Part shown: piece by piece, positions 17,476 through 26,925 of the stretch | How positions within the stretch are numbered: position 1 is the stretch's first letter | Layout of the letters: each line of letters starts with the position of its first letter | DNA from: Derxia gummosa DSM 723 | Lineage (GTDB): Bacteria; Pseudomonadota; Gammaproteobacteria; Burkholderiales; Burkholderiaceae_E | Assembly (NCBI RefSeq): GCF_000482785.1 | Contig: NZ_AXWS01000013.1 | Span: 1 to 64,000 of the forward strand | Reading direction: 5' to 3' | DNA: 64,000 nt | Made by a program: the position numbers and the translations under genes | The notes under the pieces: generated by a model | What the model was told of the DNA's origin: nothing | Databases searched by the model: none | The model's input: only the letters and a program-made list of their open reading frames with translations

Positions 17476-18537
17476 CTATCCCCCGAACACCCCGCGCTCC
17501 ACGATCGCGTTCACGTCGATCGCCTTCGCCACCACGCCGCGCTCGACCAGCTTGCGATCGAGCGCGGCCAGCTCGGCCACGACCGAGTCGTCGAGCGGGC
17601 CGAGCGTCACGCGGCCGCGCCCGACCATCGCGCGCGCCACCTCCGGCTCGAAGCGCACCCGCTTCACGTAGGCGAGCGCGAATTCATCCAGATGGCTGTT
17701 GGCCCATTCGCGCGCCCGCGCCAGCCGGCCGAGCAGGTCGGCGATCGCGGCGCGCTTGCCGGCCTGGCCCAGCGCTTCGACCGACGCGACGAAGATGCCG
17801 CGCCCGCTGTTGATGCCCGTGCCGTCGCGCAGCAGCCGGCCGCCCGACTGCTGGGCGATGAACAGCTGCGGATCGTTGGTTGCCCAGGCCTGGACGCGCC
17901 CGGTCTGGAACGCGGTGAGCGCGTCGTTCTGCAGGGCGTAGCTCACGTTCACCTCGCGCGGATCGACGCCGGCCTCGGCCAGCGCGCCCTGCAGCAGCCA
18001 GTCTGCGATGCCGCCGCGCACGGTCGAGACGATCACGTCGCGGCCGCGCAGGTCGGCGACCGAGCGGATCGGCGAGCCGGCCGGCACCACGATGCCGATG
18101 CCACCCACTTCGCCCGCGCTCGCCGCGACGAGGCGCAGCGCCAGTCCGTTGGTCGCGGCCACGAGCGCGAGGATGTCGTTGGTGTAGGTGAAGTCCACAT
18201 GGCCGCCGCGGAAGGCCTCGAACAGCGGCGGCGGCGAGGGGAAGGTGATCCACTCGACCTGATAGGGCAGGCCGGCCAGCGCGTCGGCGGCGTCGGCGAG
18301 CAACCGCGTCATGCCCTGCTGGTCGCCGAGGCGCAGCGTCACGCCGTCGAACTGCGGCGCGGCAGACCGGCCGCAGCCGGCGAGCAGGCCGCCGGCGCCG
18401 AGCCCGAGCAGCCCGGCGCCGCCGAGCGCATGCGCCAGCCGCCGCCGCGCGGGAGAGGCCGGTGCGCCGCCGGCGGCCGGCGCAGCCGCCTTCGGTGCGG
18501 CCGGCGCCGCCCGTTTCGCTTCGGTCGCGCGGCCCAT
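17476..18537 (-). CDS. SsuA/NMT1-like substrate-binding lipoprotein
   Basis: A 353-residue binding protein. An Ala/Pro-rich N-terminus leads into a twin-arginine-like ARRRLAHALGG and a lipobox LLAGC with Cys55, so it is probably membrane-anchored. The core matches sulfonate/taurine binding proteins (VDFTYTNDILALVAATNG, GSPIRSVADLRGRDVIVS, WATNDPQLFIAQQSGG). Its ATG overlaps the upstream TBDT stop by one base (TGATG), so receptor and binding protein are made together. No permease or ATPase follows. Clearly related to the binding protein at 1337. A TBDT-coupled periplasmic relay for an organosulfur ligand is a reasonable inference. Confidence 0.86.
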   Translation of the reverse strand: MGRATEAKRAAPAAPKAAAPAAGGAPASPARRRLAHALGGAGLLGLGAGGLLAGCGRSAAPQFDGVTLRLGDQQGMTRLLADAADALAGLPYQVEWITFPSPPPLFEAFRGGHVDFTYTNDILALVAATNGLALRLVAASAGEVGGIGIVVPAGSPIRSVADLRGRDVIVSTVRGGIADWLLQGALAEAGVDPREVNVSYALQNDALTAFQTGRVQAWATNDPQLFIAQQSGGRLLRDGTGINSGRGIFVASVEALGQAGKRAAIADLLGRLARAREWANSHLDEFALAYVKRVRFEPEVARAMVGRGRVTLGPLDDSVVAELAALDRKLVERGVVAKAIDVNAIVERGVFGG

Positions 18538-21011
18538 CAGAACGCCACCCCGAGCCGCGCATACCAGAACCCGCCGTAGTAGCTGAACGGGATCGACACG
18601 CCGTAGCCGTAGCGCGCGCCGTTCGTGGTCGGGAACGGCGACTTGTCCGCGTGCACGTTGAACAGGTTGTTCGCGCCGACGGCGAGCGTGGTGGACGGCG
18701 TGACATGCCAGCTCACGTCGAGGTCGGTCAGCCACTTGGCGCCGTAGGTCACGTCGTTGGCCGCGCTGGTGGCGTTGCGCTCGATGACCTTGTCGTAGCG
18801 CGTGAGGCGCAGGCCGGTGTCGAAGTCGCCGTACAGCCAGTTCGTGCCGAGGATGAGCTTGGTGCGCGGATAGCCGTCGGTGAGGCTGCCCTGCGCGGCG
18901 CGGTCGAGCACCTGGAAGCCGAGCGCCTTCAGCGCGGCCGGCGTGTCCTTGATGCTGTCGATGCCGGTGCGGTTCCAGTTGAAGCCGAGGTTGAACCTGG
19001 CGACGCCGAGCGTGCCGAGGTCGCGGCGCCAGTCGGCCACGACGTCGATGCCCTTGGAGGTGGTATCGACCGCGTTGGTGAAGTACTGGACGAGCTGGCC
19101 GGTCTGGAGGCCGGCGGCCGCGAGGATGGCGTCGACGCCGCTGCCCGAGAAATAGCCGGTCGAGACGATGCGGTCGGCGATGCGGATGCGGTAGGCGTCG
19201 GCGGTGAGCGTGAGGTCGCGCGTGGGCGTGAGGCTGAAGCCGACGCTCAGGTTGCGCGAGCGCTCGGGCTTGAGTTCGGTCGCGCCGAGGGCGCGCGCGA
19301 GTTCGGAGCCGGGGCTTGCGAGCGTCGAATTGCGCAGGATCGACACGCCGTTCACCACCTGCCAGCTGGAGAAGGTTTGCGACCAGACCTGCTGGCTCAG
19401 CGACGGCGCGCGAAAGCCGGTGTTGAAGTTGCCGCGCAGCGCGAGGGCCGGATCGACCTCGTAGCGCGCCGACAGCTTGCCGCTGAAGGTGCTGCCCGAG
19501 CTGTCGTCGTAGCGCTCGCCCCGGCCGGCCGCGCCGAGCCAGAGCTTGTCGGTCGCGTTGGCGCCGAAGTCTGCGTACAGCGCGCTCACGCCGCGCGACA
19601 GCGAGCCGGCGTTGGCGGCGCTGATCGCGTTCACGCCCTGCACGCCGACGTTGGCGGGCCGGCCGGCGAGCGAGCCGTCGCCGTAGCTCGCGTCGTACAC
19701 ATAGCCGCCGTTGGCGGTGGCCGCCGCGTCGCCGGCGTTCAGGCTGTAACGCTCCCTGCGGTATTCGCCGCCGAAGGCCGCCTGCAGGGGCTTGCCGAGG
19801 CCGACATCGATGCCGCGCCGCACGTCGAGATTGGCGGCGGCCTGGTCGGCGGTGATGCCGTAGAGCTTGAACTGCGTGGGGCCGTCAGGCCCGAGCGAGG
19901 GGTTGAGCGTGTTCGCATGGCTGTTGATGCGGTTGCGCGAGACCGAGGCGCTCGCGTCCCAGTTCCAGCCCGCGTCCTCGCCGCGCAGCCCGCCCACGAG
20001 CTGGGTGTCGAACTCGTGCAGGTAGAACTTCGGGATGAAGCCGTCGGGGCGCAGCTGGATCAGGTCGCCGGTCGAGTTGGGGCGGCGGGTCGTGTACCAG
20101 GCTTCGGCGTTGCGCGCGCCGGCGGTCGCGAAGCCGTAGAGCCGCTTGCCGTCGCCGACGCCGATCTCGGCATTGGCGGCGGTGCTCACGGCCTTCAGCT
20201 CGGGGTTGCCGTTGCGGTCGCCACGCTGGCCGACCGAGCTTTCGCGCGGGTCGGGCTGGCCGTCGACGCGGAAGTAGTAGCTGCCGGTGCCGGGGTCGTT
20301 GCGCTCGCTGCGCTCCTGGGTCGCCGCGTCGAGCGACAGGCGCAGGAAGCCGTCCTGGCCGAGCGTCGTGCCCCAGCCGAGGTTCTCGCGCGCGGTGATG
20401 CCGTCGCCCTTGTAGTAGCCGCCGACGGTGGTGGTGGACTCGCCGCCGTGGTCGGTCGTCTTGAGGATGATGTTGACGACGCCGGCGATCGCGTCGGAGC
20501 CGTACTGGGCGGCGGCGCCGTCGCGCAGCACTTCCACATGGTCGACGGCCGCGACCGGGATCTGGTCGAGATCGACCGGGTTGGCGCCCGTGGTGCCGAC
20601 GCCCGAATTGCTGATCGCCGCGCTGTTGTGGCGGCGCTTGCCATTCACGAGCACGAGCGTGTAGGCGCCGCTCAGGCCGCGCAGCGACAGCGGCCGGATG
20701 ACGTTGTTGACCGTCACGCCGGCCACGGGCGTGAAGTTGAACGACGGCAGCAGCGTGGCCAGGGTTTCCTTGAGCGTGGCCTTGCCGGTGCGCACGAGGT
20801 CTTCGGCGGGGATGACGTCGATGGGCACCGGGCTGTCGGCGACGGTGCGTTCCTCGCCGCGCACGCCGGTGGTGACGACCACGTCGCGCACGCTGGTCGC
20901 GGGCTGGAAGGCGTCGGCTGCAAACGCTTGCGGCGCCGCGAGGGCGGCGGCCACGGCGAGCGCGGCGGCGCGCCGGGGCTGGGGCGGGAAGGGGAGACTG
21001 CTGGGTTTCAT
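18537..21011 (-). CDS. TonB-dependent receptor 2
   Basis: An 824-residue receptor with a signal peptide ending QAFAAD, a short spacer, then a plug with RTVADSPVPIDVIPAEDL, LSLRGLSGAYTLVLVNGKRRH and VEVLRDGAAAQYGSDAIAGVVNIIL, and a barrel ending FWYARLGVAF with terminal Phe. It is a close paralogue of receptor 3 (24418), sharing VVVTTGVRGE(E/Q)RTVADSP and the NGKRRHN segment. It is translationally coupled to the sulfonate-type lipoprotein, which suggests an organosulfur ligand. Confidence 0.92.
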   Translation of the reverse strand: MKPSSLPFPPQPRRAAALAVAAALAAPQAFAADAFQPATSVRDVVVTTGVRGEERTVADSPVPIDVIPAEDLVRTGKATLKETLATLLPSFNFTPVAGVTVNNVIRPLSLRGLSGAYTLVLVNGKRRHNSAAISNSGVGTTGANPVDLDQIPVAAVDHVEVLRDGAAAQYGSDAIAGVVNIILKTTDHGGESTTTVGGYYKGDGITARENLGWGTTLGQDGFLRLSLDAATQERSERNDPGTGSYYFRVDGQPDPRESSVGQRGDRNGNPELKAVSTAANAEIGVGDGKRLYGFATAGARNAEAWYTTRRPNSTGDLIQLRPDGFIPKFYLHEFDTQLVGGLRGEDAGWNWDASASVSRNRINSHANTLNPSLGPDGPTQFKLYGITADQAAANLDVRRGIDVGLGKPLQAAFGGEYRRERYSLNAGDAAATANGGYVYDASYGDGSLAGRPANVGVQGVNAISAANAGSLSRGVSALYADFGANATDKLWLGAAGRGERYDDSSGSTFSGKLSARYEVDPALALRGNFNTGFRAPSLSQQVWSQTFSSWQVVNGVSILRNSTLASPGSELARALGATELKPERSRNLSVGFSLTPTRDLTLTADAYRIRIADRIVSTGYFSGSGVDAILAAAGLQTGQLVQYFTNAVDTTSKGIDVVADWRRDLGTLGVARFNLGFNWNRTGIDSIKDTPAALKALGFQVLDRAAQGSLTDGYPRTKLILGTNWLYGDFDTGLRLTRYDKVIERNATSAANDVTYGAKWLTDLDVSWHVTPSTTLAVGANNLFNVHADKSPFPTTNGARYGYGVSIPFSYYGGFWYARLGVAF
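20919..20932. repeat. TGCAAnnnnTTGCA palindrome, one mismatch
   Basis: TGCAAACGCTTGCG in the signal-peptide codons of TBDT 2, about 80 bases inside the gene. Confidence 0.6.
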
Positions 21012-21150
21012 TGGTCTGGCAAGCGCGGTTCAACTTGCAATCGGTTGATGAAACTCAACAATTACTATGCTTGATGGGAATGGACGACGCGCCGCTGGCG
21101 ATATGCATATGACCCACCTCGCCCGCCTGCTGGCGATGCAGCAGCCGGCT
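21012..21150 (-). promoter_or_regulatory. Leader of TBDT 2 with palindromic elements
   Basis: The gap upstream of receptor 2 contains, reading the plus strand, TTGCAATCGGTTGA (21035-21048), an inverted repeat GTTGA-tgaaac-TCAAC (21044-21059) and ATATGCATAT (21101-21110). A closely similar TTGCAA...AATCGGTTGA...AAAC element lies at the same distance upstream of receptor 5 (45278-45298). These are candidate operator or promoter elements. Confidence 0.35.
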
Positions 21151-21897
21151 TCAGGGCTCGACGCCCCAGCCCGCTTCCAGCACCGCCGGCTGCAGCTGCG
21201 GGTAGTAGTGGCGCGCGTAGAAGCCGGCGGTGTTGGCCGACCACGGCTTGCCGTCGGCGCGGCCCACGCGCTGCCAGTGCGCGAGCAGCTCGGCGTCGTG
21301 GCGCGCGATCGCGTCGCGCAGGCCGACGGCGTCGTAGCGCTCGTCATGCCGGAAGCTTTCGATCGGCAGGCGCGGCTTGACCGGCGGATGGTCGGTCGCG
21401 TGGCCGATCACGAGGCCGTTCACCGCGAGCGCGAGATGCGGCAGGCCGAGCAGCTCGCGCACCGCCGTCGGGTTGCGCCGGATGCCGCCGATCGGCACGG
21501 TGCCGAGCCCGAAGGCGCGCGCCGCGACGATGAGATTGCCGAGCGCGATGCCGGCGTCGAGCACGCCCGAGGTCCAGCCTTCGAGCGATTCGTGCACGGT
21601 CTGGGTCGCGCCGCCGATCTCGACGCCGAGCGCCGTCTTGTGGTGATCGACGACGACGGCGATGAACACCGGCGCCTGCGCGATCCAGGGCTGGCCGCCG
21701 GCCAGCTCGGCGAGGCGGGCCCGCGTCGCCTTGTCGCGCACGACGACGAGCGAGACCTGCTGGCTGTGGATCGAGGTGGGCGCATGCCAGGCGGCGCGCA
21801 CGATCGCGTCGAGCTGGTCGTCATCGACGGGCTGGTCGGTGTAGGCGCGCGCGCTGTGGTGGCCGTGCTGGAGGCGGATCACGTCAGGGAAGGGCAT
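21151..21897 (-). CDS. Nitroreductase-family NAD(P)H-flavin oxidoreductase
   Basis: A 248-residue flavoprotein of the NfsA/FRP class: an N-terminal HHSARAYTDQPV, a flavin-contacting WHAPTSIHSQQVSLVVV, GGQPWIAQAPVFIAVVVD and AFGLGTVPIGGIRRNP. It is expected to reduce FMN or nitro compounds with NAD(P)H and could supply reduced flavin to the monooxygenases at 3513 and 4878 (inference). Its ATG lies 19 bases inside the end of the BisC-like gene, so the two are coupled. Confidence 0.86.
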   Translation of the reverse strand: MPFPDVIRLQHGHHSARAYTDQPVDDDQLDAIVRAAWHAPTSIHSQQVSLVVVRDKATRARLAELAGGQPWIAQAPVFIAVVVDHHKTALGVEIGGATQTVHESLEGWTSGVLDAGIALGNLIVAARAFGLGTVPIGGIRRNPTAVRELLGLPHLALAVNGLVIGHATDHPPVKPRLPIESFRHDERYDAVGLRDAIARHDAELLAHWQRVGRADGKPWSANTAGFYARHYYPQLQPAVLEAGWGVEP

Positions 21898-24248
21898 GGG
21901 CTTGCTCCGTTGGCGAGGGGAAGGCGGATGGGCGGCGTGGCGACGAACGCCGGCGGATCGAAGGCCCGCACCGGCGGCAGCGGCCCGGTCCAGCGTTCGA
22001 CCTGCACGAGGCAGCTCTGCGCCGAGCAGCCCTGCGACAGCGGCGAGCAGCCGGCGTCCTGGGTGAGCACGTTCGGGTTGCCGTGGGCGCAGACGCCGTC
22101 GAATTCCGGCCCGGCCGGGTCGAACCAGGCGCCGGTCGCCATGCACGCGACGCCGCGCGCGAGGCCGTCGCTCGTGCGCACGGCCGCCACGCAGGCGCCG
22201 CGATCGTTGAACACGCGCACGAGCTCGCCGTCGGCGAGGCCGCGCTCGGCGGCGTCGAGCGGATGCAGCACCACCGGCTCGCGGCCGCGCACGCGGTCGG
22301 CGCGGCTCGCGGCCGAATGGTCGAGCTGGCCGTGCAGCTTGTTGGCCGGCTGATCGCTGATGAGATGCAGCGGGTATTGCCGCGCCAGCGCCGCGCCGAG
22401 CCATTCGGTCGGCTCGCGCCAGCGCGGATGGCCCGCGAAGCCGGTATGGCCGAAGCCCGCGAGCCGGGGCGAATGCAGCTCGATGCGCCCGCTGTCGCTC
22501 GGCAGCGGATGGTTGATCGGGTCGGCCCGGAAGCGCGCGAGCAGCGGCTCGGGCGGCTCGGCGGCGCGCGAGAAGTCGATGAGCCCGCGCTCGACGAAGG
22601 CGTCGTAGCCCGGCAGGCGCACACCGGCGGCTTCGGCGCGCGGGCGGCATTCCTCGTACAGGCGGCGCAGCCAGCCCTCGGTGTCGAGCCCTTCGGTGAA
22701 GGCCTCGCCAAAGCCGAGCCGTCGCGCGATGCCGGCGAGGATGGCGTGGTCGTCGCGCGCCTCGCCCACGGGCGCGATCACGGGCCGCATCGCCACCATG
22801 TGCCCCTCGCGCGACGAGAAGCCGATGTCGGCGCGCTCCAGGGTCGTGGTGGCGGGCAGCACGATGTCGGCATGGCGCGCGGCCGCCGTCCAGAACTGCT
22901 CGTGGGCGACGATGGTGTCGGGCAACTGCCAGGCGCGCACGAGGCGGTTCAGGTCCTGGTGATGGTGGAAGGGATTGCCGCCGGCCCAGTGCAGGTAGCG
23001 CACATGCGGATAGCGGTGGCGCCCGCCGTCGTATTCGAAGGGCGCGCCGGGGTCGAACAGCATGTCGGCGATGCGCGCGACCGGAATGAAGGCGCTGACC
23101 GGGTTGCGGCCCTGGGCGAGCGTCGGGCCGTGGAACTTCGGGCCGCGATAGCCGATCGCGTTCACCGCGCCATAGGCGAAGGCGATGCCGCCGCCGGGCA
23201 GGCCGATGTGGCCGATGACGGCCGCGAGCGCGAGCGCGGCCCAGTACGGCTGCTCGCCGTGCTCGGCGCGCTGGAGCGACCAGGCCACGTTGATGAGGCT
23301 GCGCTCGCGGCCCAGCTCGCGCGCGAGCGCGGCGATGCGCGCCGCCGGCACGCCGGTGATGTCGGCGGCCCATTCCGGCGTCTTGGGCTGGCCGTCGTCG
23401 AGGCCGAGCACATGGTCGGCGAAGCGGCCGAAGCCGCTGCAATGGCTTGCAAGAAAGGCGCGGTCGTGGCGGCCGAGCACGATCAGCTCGTGCGCGAGCG
23501 CGAGCATGAAGGCGGTGTCGGTGTTGGGGCGGATCGGGATCCACTCGGCCAGCGCGGGCTGCTCGCGGCCGTCGCCGAAATCGTCGCGCGTCGGGCTCAC
23601 GTTGATGAAGCGGCAGCCGCGCGCGGCCATGCGCGCGATCGCGCCGCGCGCCTCGTGGCGGCCGGCGCCGCCGGGGTCGATCTGCGCATTGCGCACCGGA
23701 ATGCCGCCGAAGCAGAGCATCAGCCGGGTGTGGGCGGCGAGCGTGTCCCAGTCGTCATGGCCGGCCTGGAGCCGGTCCATGTCGGCGAGCACATGCGGCA
23801 GCAGCACGCGCGCCGCGCCGAGGCTGTAGCTGTGGGTGCTGCGCACGAAGCCGCCCGCGAGGTTGAGGAAGCGATGCAGCTGGCTCTGGGCATGGTGGAA
23901 GCGGCCGGCGCTGGCCCAGCCGTAGCTGCCGCCGAAGATCGCCTCGTTGCCGTGGGCGGCGCGCACGCGCGCGAGTTCGCCGGCGACGAGGTCGAGCGCG
24001 GTGTTCCAGTCCACTTCCACATGGCCGTCGCGGCCGCGACCGCCGCGCGCGGGGCCGGGGCCGTGCTCGAGCCAGCCGCGCCGGATCGCGGGGCGGCGCA
24101 CGCGCAGCTCGCCGGTGCTGGCCGCGAGCGCATGCATGGCGAAGGCGGGCGGGTCCGGATCGTCACGCCAGGGTCGCAGCGCCGGATTGCCGGCGCGGTC
24201 GCGGATCACTTCCTGGATGCCCCAGTGGGCGGCGGTGTAGTGCGGCAT
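21879..24248 (-). CDS. bisC: BisC-like molybdopterin S/N-oxide reductase
   Basis: A 789-residue molybdopterin guanine dinucleotide enzyme of the DMSO/TMAO/biotin sulfoxide reductase branch; length matches BisC. Diagnostic segments include RRPAIRRGWLEHGPG, IFGGSYGWASAGRFHHAQSQLHRFLN and HSYSLGAARVLLPHV, where Ser142 sits at the position of the molybdenum-ligating serine of DMSO reductases. There is no N-terminal Fe-S cluster motif and no Tat leader after the chosen start (MPHYTAAHWG), so it should be cytoplasmic and reduce sulfoxides such as biotin or methionine sulfoxide. The open frame extends 88 codons upstream of 24248 but that stretch crosses a terminator and is shadow sequence. Confidence 0.88.
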   Translation of the reverse strand: MPHYTAAHWGIQEVIRDRAGNPALRPWRDDPDPPAFAMHALAASTGELRVRRPAIRRGWLEHGPGPARGGRGRDGHVEVDWNTALDLVAGELARVRAAHGNEAIFGGSYGWASAGRFHHAQSQLHRFLNLAGGFVRSTHSYSLGAARVLLPHVLADMDRLQAGHDDWDTLAAHTRLMLCFGGIPVRNAQIDPGGAGRHEARGAIARMAARGCRFINVSPTRDDFGDGREQPALAEWIPIRPNTDTAFMLALAHELIVLGRHDRAFLASHCSGFGRFADHVLGLDDGQPKTPEWAADITGVPAARIAALARELGRERSLINVAWSLQRAEHGEQPYWAALALAAVIGHIGLPGGGIAFAYGAVNAIGYRGPKFHGPTLAQGRNPVSAFIPVARIADMLFDPGAPFEYDGGRHRYPHVRYLHWAGGNPFHHHQDLNRLVRAWQLPDTIVAHEQFWTAAARHADIVLPATTTLERADIGFSSREGHMVAMRPVIAPVGEARDDHAILAGIARRLGFGEAFTEGLDTEGWLRRLYEECRPRAEAAGVRLPGYDAFVERGLIDFSRAAEPPEPLLARFRADPINHPLPSDSGRIELHSPRLAGFGHTGFAGHPRWREPTEWLGAALARQYPLHLISDQPANKLHGQLDHSAASRADRVRGREPVVLHPLDAAERGLADGELVRVFNDRGACVAAVRTSDGLARGVACMATGAWFDPAGPEFDGVCAHGNPNVLTQDAGCSPLSQGCSAQSCLVQVERWTGPLPPVRAFDPPAFVATPPIRLPLANGASPCPSLT
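23438..23451. repeat. TGCAAnnnnTTGCA palindrome, exact
   Basis: TGCAATGGCTTGCA in the middle of the BisC-like gene, about 800 bases from its start. A purely coding copy. Confidence 0.6.
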
Positions 24249-24275
24249 GCATGCCTCGACCAAGGTGCGGAACGC

Positions 24276-24313
24276 AAAAAAGACCCGCTCCGGCCGACCA
24301 TGTCCGGAGCGGG
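24276..24313 (-). terminator. Rho-independent terminator after TBDT 3
   Basis: A perfect 10-bp stem CCCGCTCCGG/CCGGAGCGGG (24284-24293 and 24304-24313) is followed on the minus strand by TCTTTTTT. It lies 105 bases past the receptor 3 stop and 28 bases before the BisC-like start codon. It ends receptor transcription; any readthrough or an internal promoter would be needed for bisC. Confidence 0.85.
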
Positions 24314-24417
24314 CGAATGCGCGCAGGGGATGCGCGTCGGAGAAGGCGGCTGCCCGTCGGCAACCGCCACGGCGGCGCGCGCGGGCCTGCCAGCCTTCGC
24401 GCGCCGCCGCAACCTCG

Positions 24418-26925
24418 TCAGAAGTCGTAGGCCAGCTTCGAGTACCAGAAGCCGCCGCCCGGATGGAAGGGCGAGGGGCCATAGACGAAGGCGGCGGCGC
24501 CGGTGTTGGCATCGACGTAGCCGGCCTTCTCGGGATGGATGTTGAACAGGTTGGTCGCGCCCACGCTCACCTTGACGCCGCCCTTGAACGCATAGGTCAC
24601 GTCGAGGTCGGTGATCCAGCGCGCGCCGAAGTCGATGTCCTGCGCCTTGTTCTCGGTGCGCTGCCACTTGTAGCTGCCGTAGCGCGTGGTCTGCAGGTTC
24701 ACGTCGAAGGCGTCGATGAACCAGCGCGCGCCGAGGATGAGCTTGTTGTGCGGATTGGCGACGGTGAGGTCGCCCTGGGCCGAGCGGCCGAACCACACGT
24801 TGTTGCCGCCCGCGTTGGCGCCGAGCGCGGTGATCTGCGAGGGCGTGGCGCGGATGCGCGTGATCTCGGTCTCGTTGTAGTTGAAGCCGACATTCCAGCG
24901 CACGGTGCCGAGGCGGCCGTAGTCCTGGGTGGTGTCGGCGACGAGGTCGAGGCCGGTGGTGCGGGTATCGACCGCGTTGGCGAAGTACTGGACCCACTCG
25001 GTGCCCGACAGGCCGTAGTTCTGGAGCAGCGGCGAGAACGCCGGGCCGTAGAGGTAGCCGGTGCGGACGATGCGGTCCTTGATGTCGACGCGGTAGCCGT
25101 CGAGCGTGACGTTGGTGCCGCGCACCGGCGTCCAGGCCACGCCGAGGCCGGCGTTGCGCGACTTCTCGGGCTTGAGGTCCTGGGCGCCGAGGGCATGGGC
25201 CAGCTCGGAGTTGTTGCGCAGCACCTTCGACAGGCTCGGCACCACGTTGCCGTTGACGTCGAGGTTGGTGCGGTTGTCGGTCTGGGCGTAGCCGATCTGC
25301 GTGAGCGACGGCGCGCGGAAGCCCGTGCCCACCGTGCCGCGCAGCGCCACTTCGGGCGTCAGCTCGAAGCGCGAATTGAGCTTGCCGCTCACGGTGTTGC
25401 CCGAGGCGTCGTCGTAATGCTCGCCGCGCGCGGCCACGTCCACGAACCAGCGGTCGGTCGGGTTGAAGCCGACGTCGGTATAGGCGGCGAACACGCCGCG
25501 ACGCAGGTTGGCCTCGTCGGCCGGGCTCAACACCACCGCGCCCTGGGCGCCGATCGACGCGAGCTTGCCGACGTTGGGGTTGCCGTCCTGGTCGCCGGGC
25601 TGGATCACGTAGCCGCCGATGCGCGAGCCGAGCGGATCGCCGGCAAAGGTGCGGAAGCGGTCGACGCGGTATTCGGCGCCGGCCGAGACCTGCACCGGCT
25701 TCTTCAGGCCGAGATCGAAGGCGCGCGTGATGTCGAGGTTGTTGGTGAACTGGTCGAACTGGTAGGTGGCGAGGTTGCCGAAGCTGGTGGGCGAGGTTGG
25801 CCCGAGCGAGGGGTTGATCGTGAGGTCGCTGTACTGGCGCACGCGGTTGCGGCCGAAGGAGCTGCTCGCGTCCCAGTTCCAGCCGGCGGCCAGGCCCCTG
25901 GCGCCCGCGACGAGCTGGTAGTCGGTCTCGCCGCTGTTGTTGAGCGGGTAGTAGCCGTTGGGGAACAGCGACGAGAACGAAGCCGTGCCGTTGGGCCGGC
26001 GGAAGTTGTTGCCCATCTGGGTGTAGCGCTTGCCCACGGTGCCGAAGGCATAGGTGCGCAGCGTCGCGTCGATGGGAAGTTCGGCATTGAAGGCGAAGTT
26101 GCCGGCCTTGATCTCGGGGTCGCCGTTGTGGGCGCCGTCGCCGTTCCAGGCCGCGTTGCGCGGGTCGCTCGCGGGCGAATAGATGGTGCGGTTGGTGGCC
26201 GGGAAGTTCCACCAGGCCATGCCGCGCTGGCGCGCGTCGGCGCTCAGGTGCAGGAAGCCGTCCTCGCCGAGCGCGAGGCCGTAGTCGGCCTCGGCGCGGG
26301 TGGCGGCCTCGTCACCCTGGGTGTTGTACAGCTCGCCGTAGCTCACGCCGACATGGCCGCCGGCGGCGCCGTTCTTGAGCACGATGTTGATGACGCCCGC
26401 GACCGCGTCAGAGCCGTACTGGGCGGCGGCGCTGTCCTTGAGCACCTCGATGTGATCGACCGCGCTCACGGGGATGAGGTCGATGTCCACCGCGTTCACG
26501 CCGCTGGTGTCGCCACCGCCGTTGGTGAGCAGCGAGCCGTTGTGGCGGCGCTTGCCGTTGACGAGCACGAGCGTGTAGGCCGGTCCGAGGCCGCGGTTGG
26601 TGATGGGCCGGACAATCGAGTTGACGCCCGCCTGGTTGCTGCCGAAGTTGACCGACGGCAGCAGCTTGGAGATGGCCTCGCTCAGCTCGGCGCGGCCGGT
26701 GCGCACGAGCTGGTCGGCGTTGATGACGTCGATCGGCGCCGGGCTGTCGGCGACGGTGCGCTGCTCGCCGCGCACGCCGGTGGTCACGACCACGTCCTGC
26801 ACGTTGCCGTAGGAGGCGCTGGTCTGGGCAAAGGCGGCGGCGACCGGCGCGAGCGCGAAGCCGGCAAGCAGGAACGGTCGGTGGAAGGCGCGGTGGCGCG
26901 GTCGCTTGGGAAGGGCGGCTGGCAT
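24418..26925 (-). CDS. TonB-dependent receptor 3
   Basis: An 835-residue receptor: signal peptide ending AAAFAQTS, then DVVVTTGVRGEQRTVADSPAP, plug segments LVLVNGKRRHNGSLLT and IEVLKDSAAAQYGSDAVAGVINIVL, and a barrel ending GGGFWYSKLAYDF. It is a paralogue of receptor 2 over its whole length. It is divergent from the arylsulfotransferase-like gene and ends at a strong terminator. The ligand is unknown; its pairing with receptor 2 suggests a related compound. Confidence 0.92.
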   Translation of the reverse strand: MPAALPKRPRHRAFHRPFLLAGFALAPVAAAFAQTSASYGNVQDVVVTTGVRGEQRTVADSPAPIDVINADQLVRTGRAELSEAISKLLPSVNFGSNQAGVNSIVRPITNRGLGPAYTLVLVNGKRRHNGSLLTNGGGDTSGVNAVDIDLIPVSAVDHIEVLKDSAAAQYGSDAVAGVINIVLKNGAAGGHVGVSYGELYNTQGDEAATRAEADYGLALGEDGFLHLSADARQRGMAWWNFPATNRTIYSPASDPRNAAWNGDGAHNGDPEIKAGNFAFNAELPIDATLRTYAFGTVGKRYTQMGNNFRRPNGTASFSSLFPNGYYPLNNSGETDYQLVAGARGLAAGWNWDASSSFGRNRVRQYSDLTINPSLGPTSPTSFGNLATYQFDQFTNNLDITRAFDLGLKKPVQVSAGAEYRVDRFRTFAGDPLGSRIGGYVIQPGDQDGNPNVGKLASIGAQGAVVLSPADEANLRRGVFAAYTDVGFNPTDRWFVDVAARGEHYDDASGNTVSGKLNSRFELTPEVALRGTVGTGFRAPSLTQIGYAQTDNRTNLDVNGNVVPSLSKVLRNNSELAHALGAQDLKPEKSRNAGLGVAWTPVRGTNVTLDGYRVDIKDRIVRTGYLYGPAFSPLLQNYGLSGTEWVQYFANAVDTRTTGLDLVADTTQDYGRLGTVRWNVGFNYNETEITRIRATPSQITALGANAGGNNVWFGRSAQGDLTVANPHNKLILGARWFIDAFDVNLQTTRYGSYKWQRTENKAQDIDFGARWITDLDVTYAFKGGVKVSVGATNLFNIHPEKAGYVDANTGAAAFVYGPSPFHPGGGFWYSKLAYDF

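Noticed and set aside
18462-21074. An 870-codon plus-strand frame opposite TBDT 2
   Set aside because: Its sequence is Arg/Val/Gly repetitive with no domain, and the minus strand encodes a complete receptor.
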